A stretch of DNA of 25,617 bases. Origin: AM-2324 sp042091035. Lineage in GTDB: Bacteria > Bacteroidota > Bacteroidia > Chitinophagales > Saprospiraceae. The notes beneath the pieces were generated by a model. That model was not told where the DNA came from. It saw nothing but the letters and a program-made list of their open reading frames with translations, and did no database searches. Made by a program: the position numbers and the translations under genes. How positions within the stretch are numbered: the first letter of the stretch is position 1; every line of letters starts with the position of its first letter. Location: positions 1 through 25,617 of the forward strand of contig JBELIG010000021.1 in the NCBI GenBank assembly GCA_042091035.1. The letters run 5' to 3'. This document shows, piece after piece, positions 7,050 to 14,365 of this stretch.

Positions 7050-8021
7050 ATGATTGAGCAAGATCGATTGACGAAAATCAATTTATACGATAAGATAAAC
7101 GCTGCCTTTGTCAGCCTGATAACGCCTGAGATGGCAGGCTTAAACAGCATTAGAAAGCAAAATGCTTATTCTAACAAACCTACTTTGGAACGTCCATATG
7201 ACATGCCATTAGAATTTGTTACAATTGCTGGCGTTAAAATAAGGATGGCAAAATCTATTATCGGGCAGCATAAAGAGACCATTGTTTTATTATCTGCTTT
7301 CCCTCATTCAATCGTTGCATACTCACCAATCTGGGAAGCATTAAAAAAAGACTATAATCTTTATACCTATGATTTGCCTGGCTTTGGATCAAGTGAATCA
7401 AAAGCTGAGTATATGTCTTTTGAATTTCAGGGTGAATTTTTGAATGCCTTTTTGACACATTTCGATATTGAATCTTCCCATCTAGTTGCTCCAGATGTTG
7501 GTATGGCTAGTGCCTTATCTTACGTAATCAATCACGAAAGTAGAACAAAGTCATTGATGATTGGTGATGGTCCTGCTGCACTACCTGTATCAGAACCAAG
7601 CATTATGAAAAAAATGGTGCATTCAGGTTTTTGGAGGGCGATGTTTGTTGTAGCTGGCAGTGGTGCTTTGGTCGAATCTTCAAAGAATTTAGGGAACGTT
7701 CAGTATGTTCCGAATAAATACGAAATTTCAGACTATAAAAGGTCTCATAAAGGGAAAGTAGCCAATAGTATGAAGTGGTTTAAGAAGTACCCTGAAGCAT
7801 TGAAGCATATCGACAGAAACTTAGGGGACATCAAAATACCCACAAAAATATTTTGGGGAGAACATGAGGCAATTTTACACAAAGAGAATGGTGTAAATCT
7901 TAGTAAACGAATACCCAATAGTGAACTTGAAATATTCGATAATTGCGGACACTTTGTGTATCAGGATGATTATCCTAGATTTATAAACTTGATACGATCA
8001 TGGGTAGAAAAATATAAATAA
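7050..8021 (+). CDS. alpha/beta hydrolase with Asp nucleophile (epoxide hydrolase/dehalogenase-like)
   Basis: A 323-residue alpha/beta-hydrolase. It shows the oxyanion-side strand IVLLSAFPHSIVAYSPIWEAL, then YTYDLPGFGSSES, the nucleophile elbow HLVAPDVGMASAL, the strand PTKIFWGEHEAI with the likely acid, and the catalytic His301 in NCGHFVYQDD. At the elbow the usual Ser is replaced by Asp149. An Asp there is the hallmark of epoxide hydrolases and haloalkane or fluoroacetate dehalogenases, which act through an ester intermediate, so hydrolysis of an epoxide or halide is more likely than of an ester. It has no signal peptide and should be cytoplasmic. The gene is divergent from HxlR and preceded by two operators, which suggests induction by its substrate or a related electrophile. 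Confidence 0.85.
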   Translation: MIEQDRLTKINLYDKINAAFVSLITPEMAGLNSIRKQNAYSNKPTLERPYDMPLEFVTIAGVKIRMAKSIIGQHKETIVLLSAFPHSIVAYSPIWEALKKDYNLYTYDLPGFGSSESKAEYMSFEFQGEFLNAFLTHFDIESSHLVAPDVGMASALSYVINHESRTKSLMIGDGPAALPVSEPSIMKKMVHSGFWRAMFVVAGSGALVESSKNLGNVQYVPNKYEISDYKRSHKGKVANSMKWFKKYPEALKHIDRNLGDIKIPTKIFWGEHEAILHKENGVNLSKRIPNSELEIFDNCGHFVYQDDYPRFINLIRSWVEKYK

Positions 8022-8178
8022 ACTGAATGGTTATATAAGGATACTTAATTAGAATCTCTGAATTTATAATGAGTATACAAGGGCTAAGTTAGAATCCACC
8101 GATTATCAAATACCATTTGCTTATATTAGGGATGCTTATATTTATTGGTAAATATATAAGTTCAAATATGAAATAGAA

Positions 8179-8708
8179 ATGGTGAGCCAAGAAACAATCC
8201 AAGAAGTAATTCGGTTAAGCTTTTCTGATATGAGTGCATCCTCACAGGATGCACTTTCTGCCTGCGCAGTTTTGTTGCATGCGAAAAAAGGAACCGAGTT
8301 GATTGCTGAAGGAAAGAGGCACAAGTATTTTTATTTAATGGTAGAAGGTAGTGCAAAGACCTTTTATGTGAAAAGTGGAAAAGAAATTTGTACCTGGTTC
8401 GCATTTGATGAAGAGGTATTAGCAACAATCAAAACCTTCAATGATGAATCCTCCAATGAATCAATAGTATTGTTGGAGGATTCATCATTGATTCGGTTTG
8501 AAACTAGTTCCGTGAAAGCATTGGCGGCCTCAAATTTGGAGCATAGTCATTTGCTAAATGCACTGTTGACTGAGCATGCTTTGTTCTTAGAAGAAAAACT
8601 ATACCAATTGCAGTTTATGTCCAGTCAAGAGCGCTATAAGGCATTGATAGCAGCAGCTCCTGAAGTCTTGCAGCGAGTGACACTTACCGATATTGCCTCT
8701 TATCTGGG
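8179..8708 (+). CDS. Crp/Fnr-family transcriptional regulator (3' end lost in assembly gap)
   Basis: The first 176 residues are visible. A cyclic-nucleotide-binding-like beta-roll spans about 20-115 (KKGTELIAEGKRHKYFYLMVEGSAK, then SGKEICTWFAFDEEV). A dimer helix follows (EHALFLEEKLYQLQ), then SSQERYKALIAAAPEVLQRV and TLTDIASYLG, the start of the recognition helix-turn-helix. The sequence stops there at the gap, so the final 20 or so residues are missing. The Bacteroidetes-type SSQERY hinge matches the remnant at 4200-4399. The cAMP-contacting residues of E. coli Crp are not evident, so the ligand is unknown. It precedes a flavin amine oxidase and may regulate it. A perfect 19-bp inverted repeat lies within the coding sequence at 8438-8491. 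Confidence 0.88.
8438..8491. repeat. 19-bp perfect inverted repeat inside the Crp/Fnr coding sequence
   Basis: Arms 8438-8456 and 8473-8491 (core CAATGATGAATCCTCCAA and its exact reverse complement) enclose a 16-base loop. The stretch encodes FNDESSNESIVLLEDSSLI in the beta-roll. No T-run follows, so it is not an ordinary terminator. It could fold into a stable hairpin in the mRNA. Confidence 0.9.
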
Positions 8709-8808
8709 NNNNNNNNNNNNNNNNNNNNNNNNNNNNNNNNNNNNNNNNNNNNNNNNNNNNNNNNNNNNNNNNNNNNNNNNNNNNNNNNNNNNNNNNNNNN
8801 NNNNNNNN
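8709..8808. other. assembly gap (100 N) between regulator and amine oxidase
   Basis: Exactly 100 N. The left flank stops in a helix-turn-helix and the right flank begins inside a GxGxxG FAD-binding motif. The gap must hold the end of one gene, an intergenic space and the start of the next. The flanks share no overlap. Confidence 0.95.
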
Positions 8809-9867
8809 GCTGGAGCTTCGGGCTTAGCAGCTGCAAAGGTGTTAGAACAGAATAATGTGGATTATTTAATATTAGAGGCAACGGATCGTTATGGTGGTCG
8901 ATTGAAAAAAGACACAACATTGGCCGATTTTCCCATTGATCTTGGAGCAGAATGGATTCACAGCAATCCTAAAGTATTGAATGTACTTAAGGGAAAGAAA
9001 GGGGATGAGGTGGAAGAGGATTTGATTCCGTATCATTTGGAGCGTTCAGTGAAATGGGATGGTAAGCAGCTCAAAGCAGTTACTCAAAACTACAGGGATA
9101 GCTATTACAACTTCATGCCTGAATCTAAATTCAAATCTTCTACCTGGTATGATTTTGTAGATGAGTATATCGCTAAGAGTGTCAAACATAAGATTAGCTA
9201 TAATTCAGCAGTTGGGGCGATCGATTATTCTGGTGATAAGGTTCTTGTAAAGACCTTGGATGGACGTTCATATGAAGCAGATAAAGTATTAGTTACGGTT
9301 TCCATAGGTGTTTTAAAATCTAATAAGATCGAATTTAAGCCAGCATTGAGTGAAGCAAGGCAAAATGCAATAGAATCAATCACCTTTCATACGGGGATAA
9401 AGGTGGCTATGACCTTCTCCGAGCAGTTCTACCCAGATTTGATTGAATGTAAAGTGAAAAACGGAGAAAAGGGGTTTTATGATCTAGCGTTTAAAAAAGC
9501 AACGGAATCTAATGTGCTTGGATTCTTATGTACGGGAGAAGATACGAAGACCTACTTTGAATTGGATTCAGATCAGGCAGTCATAAACAAGTTGATCGAG
9601 GAGTTAGATGTGATGTATGATGGAAAAGCTTCTTTACTTTTTACGGGGGATTTTAGAATTGAAAAATGGGGGCAATATGCATACACTCAGGGTACTTGGA
9701 CCCAGGCCTTTCAAGAACGAAAATCAGCTATACAAGTTATCGGTAAACCTATAGATGGGAAGGTTTATTTTGCGGGAGAATTATTTGATCCTTATCGTCA
9801 GATGGGTGTTCCCGGAGCTGTATTGTCTGGATATTATACCATAGATAAGTTATTAGCTTCGGACTAA
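8809..9867 (+). CDS. flavin-containing monoamine oxidase-family protein (5' end lost in assembly gap)
   Basis: The visible 352 residues start inside the dinucleotide-binding motif (AGASGLAAAKVLEQ) and continue with LILEATDRYGGRL, the usual E-x-x-x-R-x-G-G-R FAD contact, and DLGAEWIH. VLVTVSIGVLKSNKIEF and FAGELFDPYRQMGVPGAVLSG, the C-terminal FAD-binding segment, follow. These define the amine oxidase/polyamine oxidase family, which oxidises amines using FAD and releases an imine and hydrogen peroxide. Only about 10-15 residues are likely missing at the N-terminus. The substrate cannot be told from sequence. It runs in the same direction as the Crp/Fnr gene and may form an operon with it. Its apparent in-frame link to that gene is only an effect of the N run. 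Confidence 0.88.
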   Translation, partial: AGASGLAAAKVLEQNNVDYLILEATDRYGGRLKKDTTLADFPIDLGAEWIHSNPKVLNVLKGKKGDEVEEDLIPYHLERSVKWDGKQLKAVTQNYRDSYYNFMPESKFKSSTWYDFVDEYIAKSVKHKISYNSAVGAIDYSGDKVLVKTLDGRSYEADKVLVTVSIGVLKSNKIEFKPALSEARQNAIESITFHTGIKVAMTFSEQFYPDLIECKVKNGEKGFYDLAFKKATESNVLGFLCTGEDTKTYFELDSDQAVINKLIEELDVMYDGKASLLFTGDFRIEKWGQYAYTQGTWTQAFQERKSAIQVIGKPIDGKVYFAGELFDPYRQMGVPGAVLSGYYTIDKLLASD

Positions 9868-9910
9868 TATAATTGTAGTTTATAATTTATTCCATAAAGT
9901 ATATATGAAC

Positions 9911-9926
9911 GTAAATTAGTGTAAAT
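9911..9926 (+). promoter_or_regulatory. phased GTAAAT direct repeats upstream of the membrane regulator
   Basis: GTAAAT at 9911-9916 and again at 9921-9926, exactly 10 bases apart with TAGT between. Ten- to eleven-base direct repeats are the binding-site architecture of PhoB/OmpR-type winged-helix domains, which the gene starting 50 bases downstream encodes. The same repeats appear upstream of the convergent gene at 11406, pointing to autoregulation. Confidence 0.6.
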
Positions 9927-9975
9927 AAGATTTGATGGCTATATAGAATATAAAATATATCTATAGATTTGTGGA

Positions 9976-10860
9976 ATGAATTTAAGTGTGATAAAGGAGC
10001 TGGGTTTTGTTTTGATACTGCTTTTAGTGGGGGCTACAGCTACAGCTCAGACAGCAGAAAAGGAGAAACGGACGGCAGTTTCAATGCGGAAGATAGGACA
10101 TCAGTTTCTTTTGAAATCTGGAGATAATACCTCCCGTGTTTTGCCAGTCGAGAAACAAGATGACTCCTACAGGATTTCCTTCGATACTATCTTTGAATTT
10201 TGGCCGGACGATTTAGTTGGAATTGTTGATCGTGTTTTAAGCGAAAGCAATCTTACTAAGAATTATATCATTGAAATTGAAAATTGTATAACCAAAGAAA
10301 TCGTTTATGCTTATCAAGTTTTAGAATCAGACGACCTTGATTTAATTCCATGTCGAACAAGAAAGCAAGCTGAGGGGTGTTATTCTGTGTTGTTTACAGA
10401 CTTGAGTCCAGATGTGGTTTTGACAGATGAGCAGGGATTGAGTAAGGAAACCAATTTTGGTCTTAAAATCACATTAAGTGCCTTTGTTTTATTTCTTGGC
10501 TTTCTATTTATTAGAAAGACATTCAAAGCGGATAATGTTGAAGAAGGTATTGATTCTAAAAATATTTTTATTGGGAGTCATAGCTTTGATACTGTAAATT
10601 TAGAGCTGGAATTGGGAGAAACTAAGGAGCAATTGACGAGTAAAGAATCTGACCTGCTGCTGTTACTGCATAGGCATGTGAATGAAATAGTTAAACGAGA
10701 GGAAATATTAAAATCAGTTTGGGGAGATGAGGGCGATTACGTTGGGCGGACCCTTGATGTTTTTATTTCGAAATTAAGAAAGCGTTTTCAGGAAGATCAA
10801 AATATTAAGATTGTCAATGTAAGAGGTGTCGGTTACAAATTAATAATCAACACCCCTTGA
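9976..10860 (+). CDS. membrane-anchored one-component regulator with C-terminal OmpR/PhoB-type winged helix
   Basis: A 294-residue protein with four parts. A signal peptide or anchor occupies residues 1-25 (VLILLLVGATATAQ). An extracytoplasmic domain of about 140 residues contains two cysteines that could pair (IPCRTRKQAEGCYS). A membrane helix lies near 163-180 (ITLSAFVLFLGFLFI). The cytoplasmic winged-helix domain covers about 195-294, with LTSKESDLLLLLHRHVNEIV, EEILKSVWGDEGDYVGRTLDV, FISKLRKRF and VRGVGYKL, all standard for the Trans_reg_C family. The layout resembles ToxR/CadC function but with the DNA-binding domain at the C-terminus. It probably senses a periplasmic signal and binds DNA directly. 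Phased GTAAAT repeats occur upstream of it and of the convergent secreted protein gene, its likely target. No receiver or kinase domain is present. Confidence 0.83.
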   Translation: MNLSVIKELGFVLILLLVGATATAQTAEKEKRTAVSMRKIGHQFLLKSGDNTSRVLPVEKQDDSYRISFDTIFEFWPDDLVGIVDRVLSESNLTKNYIIEIENCITKEIVYAYQVLESDDLDLIPCRTRKQAEGCYSVLFTDLSPDVVLTDEQGLSKETNFGLKITLSAFVLFLGFLFIRKTFKADNVEEGIDSKNIFIGSHSFDTVNLELELGETKEQLTSKESDLLLLLHRHVNEIVKREEILKSVWGDEGDYVGRTLDVFISKLRKRFQEDQNIKIVNVRGVGYKLIINTP

Positions 10861-10863
10861 TGA

Positions 10864-11406
10864 CTACAGGCAGTTTCTCAATAGACTGAGTCTACCAGAT
10901 TTATTAGAGATTGTTACAGGTATTATCTCCATAGTACACTTTGGTTCTATGACGAACTGAACGGTTCCCTTGATATTGAAATCATCCTTAGATTTTAATT
11001 TGTAGCCGAGAGAATGCATAGTGTTTTTATGAATTACATTTATTTTACCTTCACCCCATTGGTTTTCTTCTAGAGTTGGTTTTGGTTTACTGCTAAATTT
11101 TCCAACTAATTCAATATGCTCATTTGTTGGGATATCTACTTTCAGGAGGCCTTTGAATGTTTCCGCTGAGTTTGGGCCCAGATAATAAGAACCTTCTTCT
11201 AAATCAATTTTAATGAGTAATTCATTCGTTTTGTTATCCACATCAAAGGTGATCTGATAGGGGTCCTTGGATTTGACTATTGCTTCTAGACCTTGGCATG
11301 GGATTTGCTTAGGATTGACTTGAGTGTGCGCACTAGTTTTGGAATCAGTAGTATTCAAAAATACTATTGAAGCTAATAAGCTCATCATAAAAAGTAATTT
11401 CATCAT
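10864..11406 (-). CDS. small exported protein of unknown function
   Basis: A 180-residue protein with a signal peptide (MKLLFMMSLLASIVFL, cleavage probably near SAHT, about 26). The mature part is rich in beta-type segments, for example ITFDVDNKTNELLIKIDLEEGSYYLGP, LVGKFSSKPKP, and FVIEPKCTMEIIPVTI near the end. The order faintly resembles the N-terminal immunoglobulin-like domain of DsbD, but I cannot confirm it. It has Cys near residue 38 (IPCQG) and two more near the C-terminus. It ends 3 bases from the stop of the convergent membrane regulator. Three or four phased GTAAA repeats upstream of its start match those of the regulator, so it is a likely target and perhaps the signalling partner. 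Confidence 0.6.
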   Translation of the reverse strand: MMKLLFMMSLLASIVFLNTTDSKTSAHTQVNPKQIPCQGLEAIVKSKDPYQITFDVDNKTNELLIKIDLEEGSYYLGPNSAETFKGLLKVDIPTNEHIELVGKFSSKPKPTLEENQWGEGKINVIHKNTMHSLGYKLKSKDDFNIKGTVQFVIEPKCTMEIIPVTISNKSGRLSLLRNCL

Positions 11407-11464
11407 CTTTTAAATTTTATAGTTACTGTTGACTTCAATGTACGAGGCTTGGATGTGCTTCTAT

Positions 11465-11501
11465 GTAAATGAATGTAAAACAGCGTAAATGACTAGTAAA
11501 A
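11465..11501 (-). promoter_or_regulatory. array of phased GTAAA direct repeats upstream of the exported protein gene
   Basis: GTAAAT (11465-11470), GTAAAA (11475-11480), GTAAAT (11485-11490) and GTAAAA (11496-11501) lie 10, 10 and 11 bases apart, 59-95 bases upstream of the start at 11406. They match the pair at 9911-9926 in sequence and spacing. This is a probable multi-site operator for the winged-helix regulator encoded next door. Confidence 0.62.
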
Positions 11502-11890
11502 ACATAGGTTTAGCTGCTGTTTGTGTGATTTATGGTATAAGGATTTTGATTGGACGATGAAGTTTGCATGGAGAATGAAGGCTTATATGACTTAAAAAGT
11601 CTTGTGTATTTTTTATTTAAGGCTTCAATTTACAAGTTGTAAATAAGTTTATTGAGTCTTAATTGTCTGCTATTGGTATTCAGCCAAAGTATAGTATAGT
11701 TTGTTTTATATGTTCTTTTCGAAGAATATAAATATTTGTTAAATTAATTTATATATTATATTGATATCTACTTAATGAAAAGTTCAATCTGATTCTAAGA
11801 TCGGATGGGCCGCATTATCGGAGTATAAAAAGAACTGATATGGAGATGGATCAATCTTATAAGACCAACCCTTTGAAATCATAATTTAAT
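11502..11890. other. intergenic region, nothing beyond weak hairpins
   Basis: These 389 AT-rich bases between divergent genes hold no credible gene. Small inverted repeats are present (GACTTAAAAAGTC near 11590 and TTCTTTTCGAAGAA near 11712), too weak to call. No exact TAnnTTTG box was found before the gene at 11891. Confidence 0.5.
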
Positions 11891-12577
11891 ATGAATGAAT
11901 CTCTAATGGAAAAGGAATCTGATACCAAAGCAACTTTGGATAGAATAGATAGCACCTATCTATGGAATGAGGTTCGCAGCGTTCTAAACTTTGATAAAGG
12001 GGTGTTCTACACGATTAGAGAAATACTCTTAAGGCCGGGACTGACGGTCAAGCATTTTTTATATCGGGACCGAAGTCAATTGGTTCGGCCTTTGGTATTT
12101 ATAATTCTCTGTTCTTTGGTCTATTCATTAAGTCAACAGACCTTCAATTTTGAGGATGGTTATGTAGGCTTATCTTTTGAGCAAGAACCTTCTGTTGAGG
12201 CAGTTTTTAAATGGATATCAAGGCACTATGGTTATTCGAATATTCTGATCAGTATTTGTATGGGTATTTGGCTTAGACTCTTCTTTTCTAAGGAGGGCTT
12301 TAACTTTTATGAGATCCTAATTCTTTTATGCTATGTTGTTGGTGTTGGTATGCTGTTTTTCGCTGTAATCGGCATAATGAATAGTCTTATTGATTTGAAA
12401 ATACTTGATAAAGTATTCTTCTTGGGGGTGATCTACATCATCTGGGCCATAGCAAACTTCTTTGATCAAAGGCGGATAATGAATTACTTGAAAGCTGTAT
12501 TCGCTTATTTTCTGGGTTTTATGACATTTTCTTTTGCCGCAATACTAGTGGGCTTGATTTTGAAGTTTATATACTAA
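11891..12577 (+). CDS. DUF3667-like multi-spanning membrane protein
   Basis: A 228-residue protein. The N-terminal cytoplasmic part contains FDKGVFYTIREILLRPGLTVKHFLYRDRSQLVRPLVFI. This matches the pattern of DUF3667-type Bacteroidetes proteins (G-x-x-x-T-x-x-x-L-x-x-x-P-G, then R-x-x-x-x-x-P-x-x-F). It is followed by about five hydrophobic helices (near residues 70-85, 115-130, 140-165, 172-190 and 200-228). No catalytic residues are visible and the family has no established role. The next gene follows after 56 bases in the same direction. The family call rests on pattern recognition only. Confidence 0.6.
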   Translation: MNESLMEKESDTKATLDRIDSTYLWNEVRSVLNFDKGVFYTIREILLRPGLTVKHFLYRDRSQLVRPLVFIILCSLVYSLSQQTFNFEDGYVGLSFEQEPSVEAVFKWISRHYGYSNILISICMGIWLRLFFSKEGFNFYEILILLCYVVGVGMLFFAVIGIMNSLIDLKILDKVFFLGVIYIIWAIANFFDQRRIMNYLKAVFAYFLGFMTFSFAAILVGLILKFIY

Positions 12578-12633
12578 TGCTGTTTCTATCCCTTTTTATC
12601 GTACTTATAATATTTATTTGAATTCAACATGCC

Positions 12634-13581
12634 ATGAAAGTATTTACGCTACTACTCCTAGTTATATCTATGTATCAAATTAGTTATAGCCAGGAAGACT
12701 GGGTGGGGATATTAAAAGAAAAAGATATCATTTTATTGGGTGAGCAGGCGCATGGAGTTCAGACATTTTACAATAAGAAAATAGACCTTATTCAGGATAT
12801 TGATTCTGTTTCAAATAAAGACTTAATGATACTCGTGGAAAGTCCGCTTGTGTTGTCTATTGTTCGCTCCTTACAAAATCAAGTTCTCGATTATCACTAT
12901 AATCACACAAATACAGCAGAAAATATTCAATTCTTCAATGCCTATAAAAATTGGGGTTTTGATCTTCAAGAGGATTGCAGGTATACCGAGTTTAGTAAGT
13001 TTTTGATAGCTCAGGGCTATGTCAAGTCTGGAGATGAAGATCTCCTAATCATGGACTCCTTGCTATCCTTGAGTATTTTAGGTGAGGGCTTTACAAAAGA
13101 GGTTTTGAGTTCATCAGAATCTAATAAGTTGATATCCGCTATACTTAATCTAAGAAATAAAGTCTTGGCTGAAATCGATAATGCTTATGTTCATGATTTA
13201 CTAAAATTATGCTTTTTAAACAGAACATACCTGGCAGAATATTTATCCATTCCTCTTAATAATCGATATAAATACAGAATGAAATTCAGAGATCAAATTA
13301 TGGCAGAGAATGTGTCAAATCTGATAAAATTAGAAAGCGATAAACAGGCTATTGTGTGGGCAGCTAACTTGCATGTTGGTAAGAAGGGTGTTTATGGAGC
13401 CAAATGGTCAAAAGACGGGCTGTGCAGCATGGCTGAATATCTTTCAGAAGATTTTAATTTGTATCGCGTTGCAATTGGACCAAGACGAATGGAAGATGCA
13501 AGATTTTTTGATCGTGTTTTCACTTTGCGAAATATTCAGACCGTTGATGCGAAGTATCTTGAAAATGATTGTGCACGATGA
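12634..13581 (+). CDS. exported erythromycin-esterase-like protein
   Basis: A 315-residue protein with a signal peptide (VFTLLLLVISMYQISYSQ, cleavage near 20). The mature part begins DIILLGEQAHGVQTFYNKKIDLI (Glu37 and His40), continues LMILVESP, and ends with YRMKFRDQIMAENVSNL and AIVWAANLHVGKKGVYG (His247). These match the order of conserved segments in the erythromycin esterase superfamily: GExxHG, E-x-P, R-D-x-x-M-A-x-N and W-A-x-N-x-H. Members include macrolide esterases EreA/EreB but also many of unknown substrate. The signal peptide and low overall similarity mean macrolide resistance should not be assumed; hydrolysis of an extracytoplasmic ester is the safer inference. There is no clear operon partner apart from the DUF3667-like gene 56 bases upstream. 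Confidence 0.75.
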   Translation: MKVFTLLLLVISMYQISYSQEDWVGILKEKDIILLGEQAHGVQTFYNKKIDLIQDIDSVSNKDLMILVESPLVLSIVRSLQNQVLDYHYNHTNTAENIQFFNAYKNWGFDLQEDCRYTEFSKFLIAQGYVKSGDEDLLIMDSLLSLSILGEGFTKEVLSSSESNKLISAILNLRNKVLAEIDNAYVHDLLKLCFLNRTYLAEYLSIPLNNRYKYRMKFRDQIMAENVSNLIKLESDKQAIVWAANLHVGKKGVYGAKWSKDGLCSMAEYLSEDFNLYRVAIGPRRMEDARFFDRVFTLRNIQTVDAKYLENDCAR

Positions 13582-13651
13582 ATAGCTCGGCATTATCCTA
13601 ATAAGTAGCTTAGGATTTTTTATTTGTAATCAAAAACTGATATCCCTTTTT

Positions 13652-14329
13652 ATGACTATAAAAGAACTTAAAATATACACGCAAAATTTGGATCAGATGA
13701 TTGCCTTTTATGGCGATCTCATGGGGCTTGATTTGGTCGAGCGCAGCACTGATTCAGCATCGTTTTTAATTGGCAAGTCAATATTAAAGCTGGTCGAGCA
13801 CAAACAGTTTACACCTTATCATTTTGCCTTTGAGATTCCATGTAATCAAGAAGTAGAAGCCTTAGAATGGTTGAAAGATAGAGTAGATATTCTGAAGGAT
13901 GGAGGAGAGGAGATTCAGGATTTTGATTTTTGGAATGCCCGGGCAATCTATTTTTATGATTCGGATAACAACATAGTCGAGTTTATTGCAAGGAAAAACC
14001 TGAATAATGAGCGTCAGGGGGATTTTAATACAAAGTCCCTTTTGGGGATTTGTGAAATAGGAATGCCCGTACAAGATATTCAACAGACTTTTAATACCCT
14101 GACTGAAATTTCAAATCTGAGACAATTCTCAGGTGGGATGGATAGTTTTTGTACTATCGGAGATGAACATGGTCTCTTTATCTGTATCAATAAGAATGTA
14201 AAAGATTGGTTTCCGACAGGAGATAAGGCACATGCATCTGATTTCGAAATTGTATTTGAGCATCAGCAGGAGCAATTTAATTTAGCTTTTATTAATCAGC
14301 AACTAAGGCCAGTGGTTGAAAGTTTATAA
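13652..14329 (+). CDS. two-domain VOC (glyoxalase/dioxygenase-superfamily) protein
   Basis: A 225-residue protein with two vicinal-oxygen-chelate modules. Module one starts IKELKIYTQNLDQMIAFYGDLMGLDLVE and contains HFAFEIP (His57) and AIYFYDSDNNIVEFIAR (Glu110), placed as typical VOC metal ligands. Module two (from about residue 130, GICEIGMPVQDI) is shorter and more divergent. Family members bind a metal and act on glyoxal adducts, catechols or antibiotics; the substrate here is not determinable. It ends 36 bases before an Old Yellow Enzyme gene in the same direction, so the two are probably one operon. Both would suit modification of electrophilic carbonyls. Cytoplasmic, no signal peptide. 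Confidence 0.8.
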   Translation: MTIKELKIYTQNLDQMIAFYGDLMGLDLVERSTDSASFLIGKSILKLVEHKQFTPYHFAFEIPCNQEVEALEWLKDRVDILKDGGEEIQDFDFWNARAIYFYDSDNNIVEFIARKNLNNERQGDFNTKSLLGICEIGMPVQDIQQTFNTLTEISNLRQFSGGMDSFCTIGDEHGLFICINKNVKDWFPTGDKAHASDFEIVFEHQQEQFNLAFINQQLRPVVESL

Positions 14330-14365
14330 TTTGAATCCTTTAAGGTTTTAGATATATTTGATAAA

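Noticed and set aside
8179..9867. A single 562-residue Crp/Fnr-amine oxidase fusion protein
   Set aside because: The two parts are joined only through 100 N that happen to keep frame. The left part stops mid helix-turn-helix and the right part starts inside a FAD-binding motif, as expected for two separate genes.
9964..9971. TAGATTTG as the promoter of the membrane regulator
   Set aside because: It lies 4 bases before the ATG; transcription would start about at the start codon, which is unlikely without other support.
12634..13581. Calling the exported esterase-like protein a macrolide-resistance gene
   Set aside because: Only superfamily motifs are shared, and the signal peptide differs from the cytoplasmic EreA/EreB enzymes.
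14353..14360. TATATTTG as a promoter for the Old Yellow Enzyme gene
   Set aside because: It ends only 5 bases before the first ATG, leaving no room for a leader, and the gene probably shares a transcript with the VOC gene.
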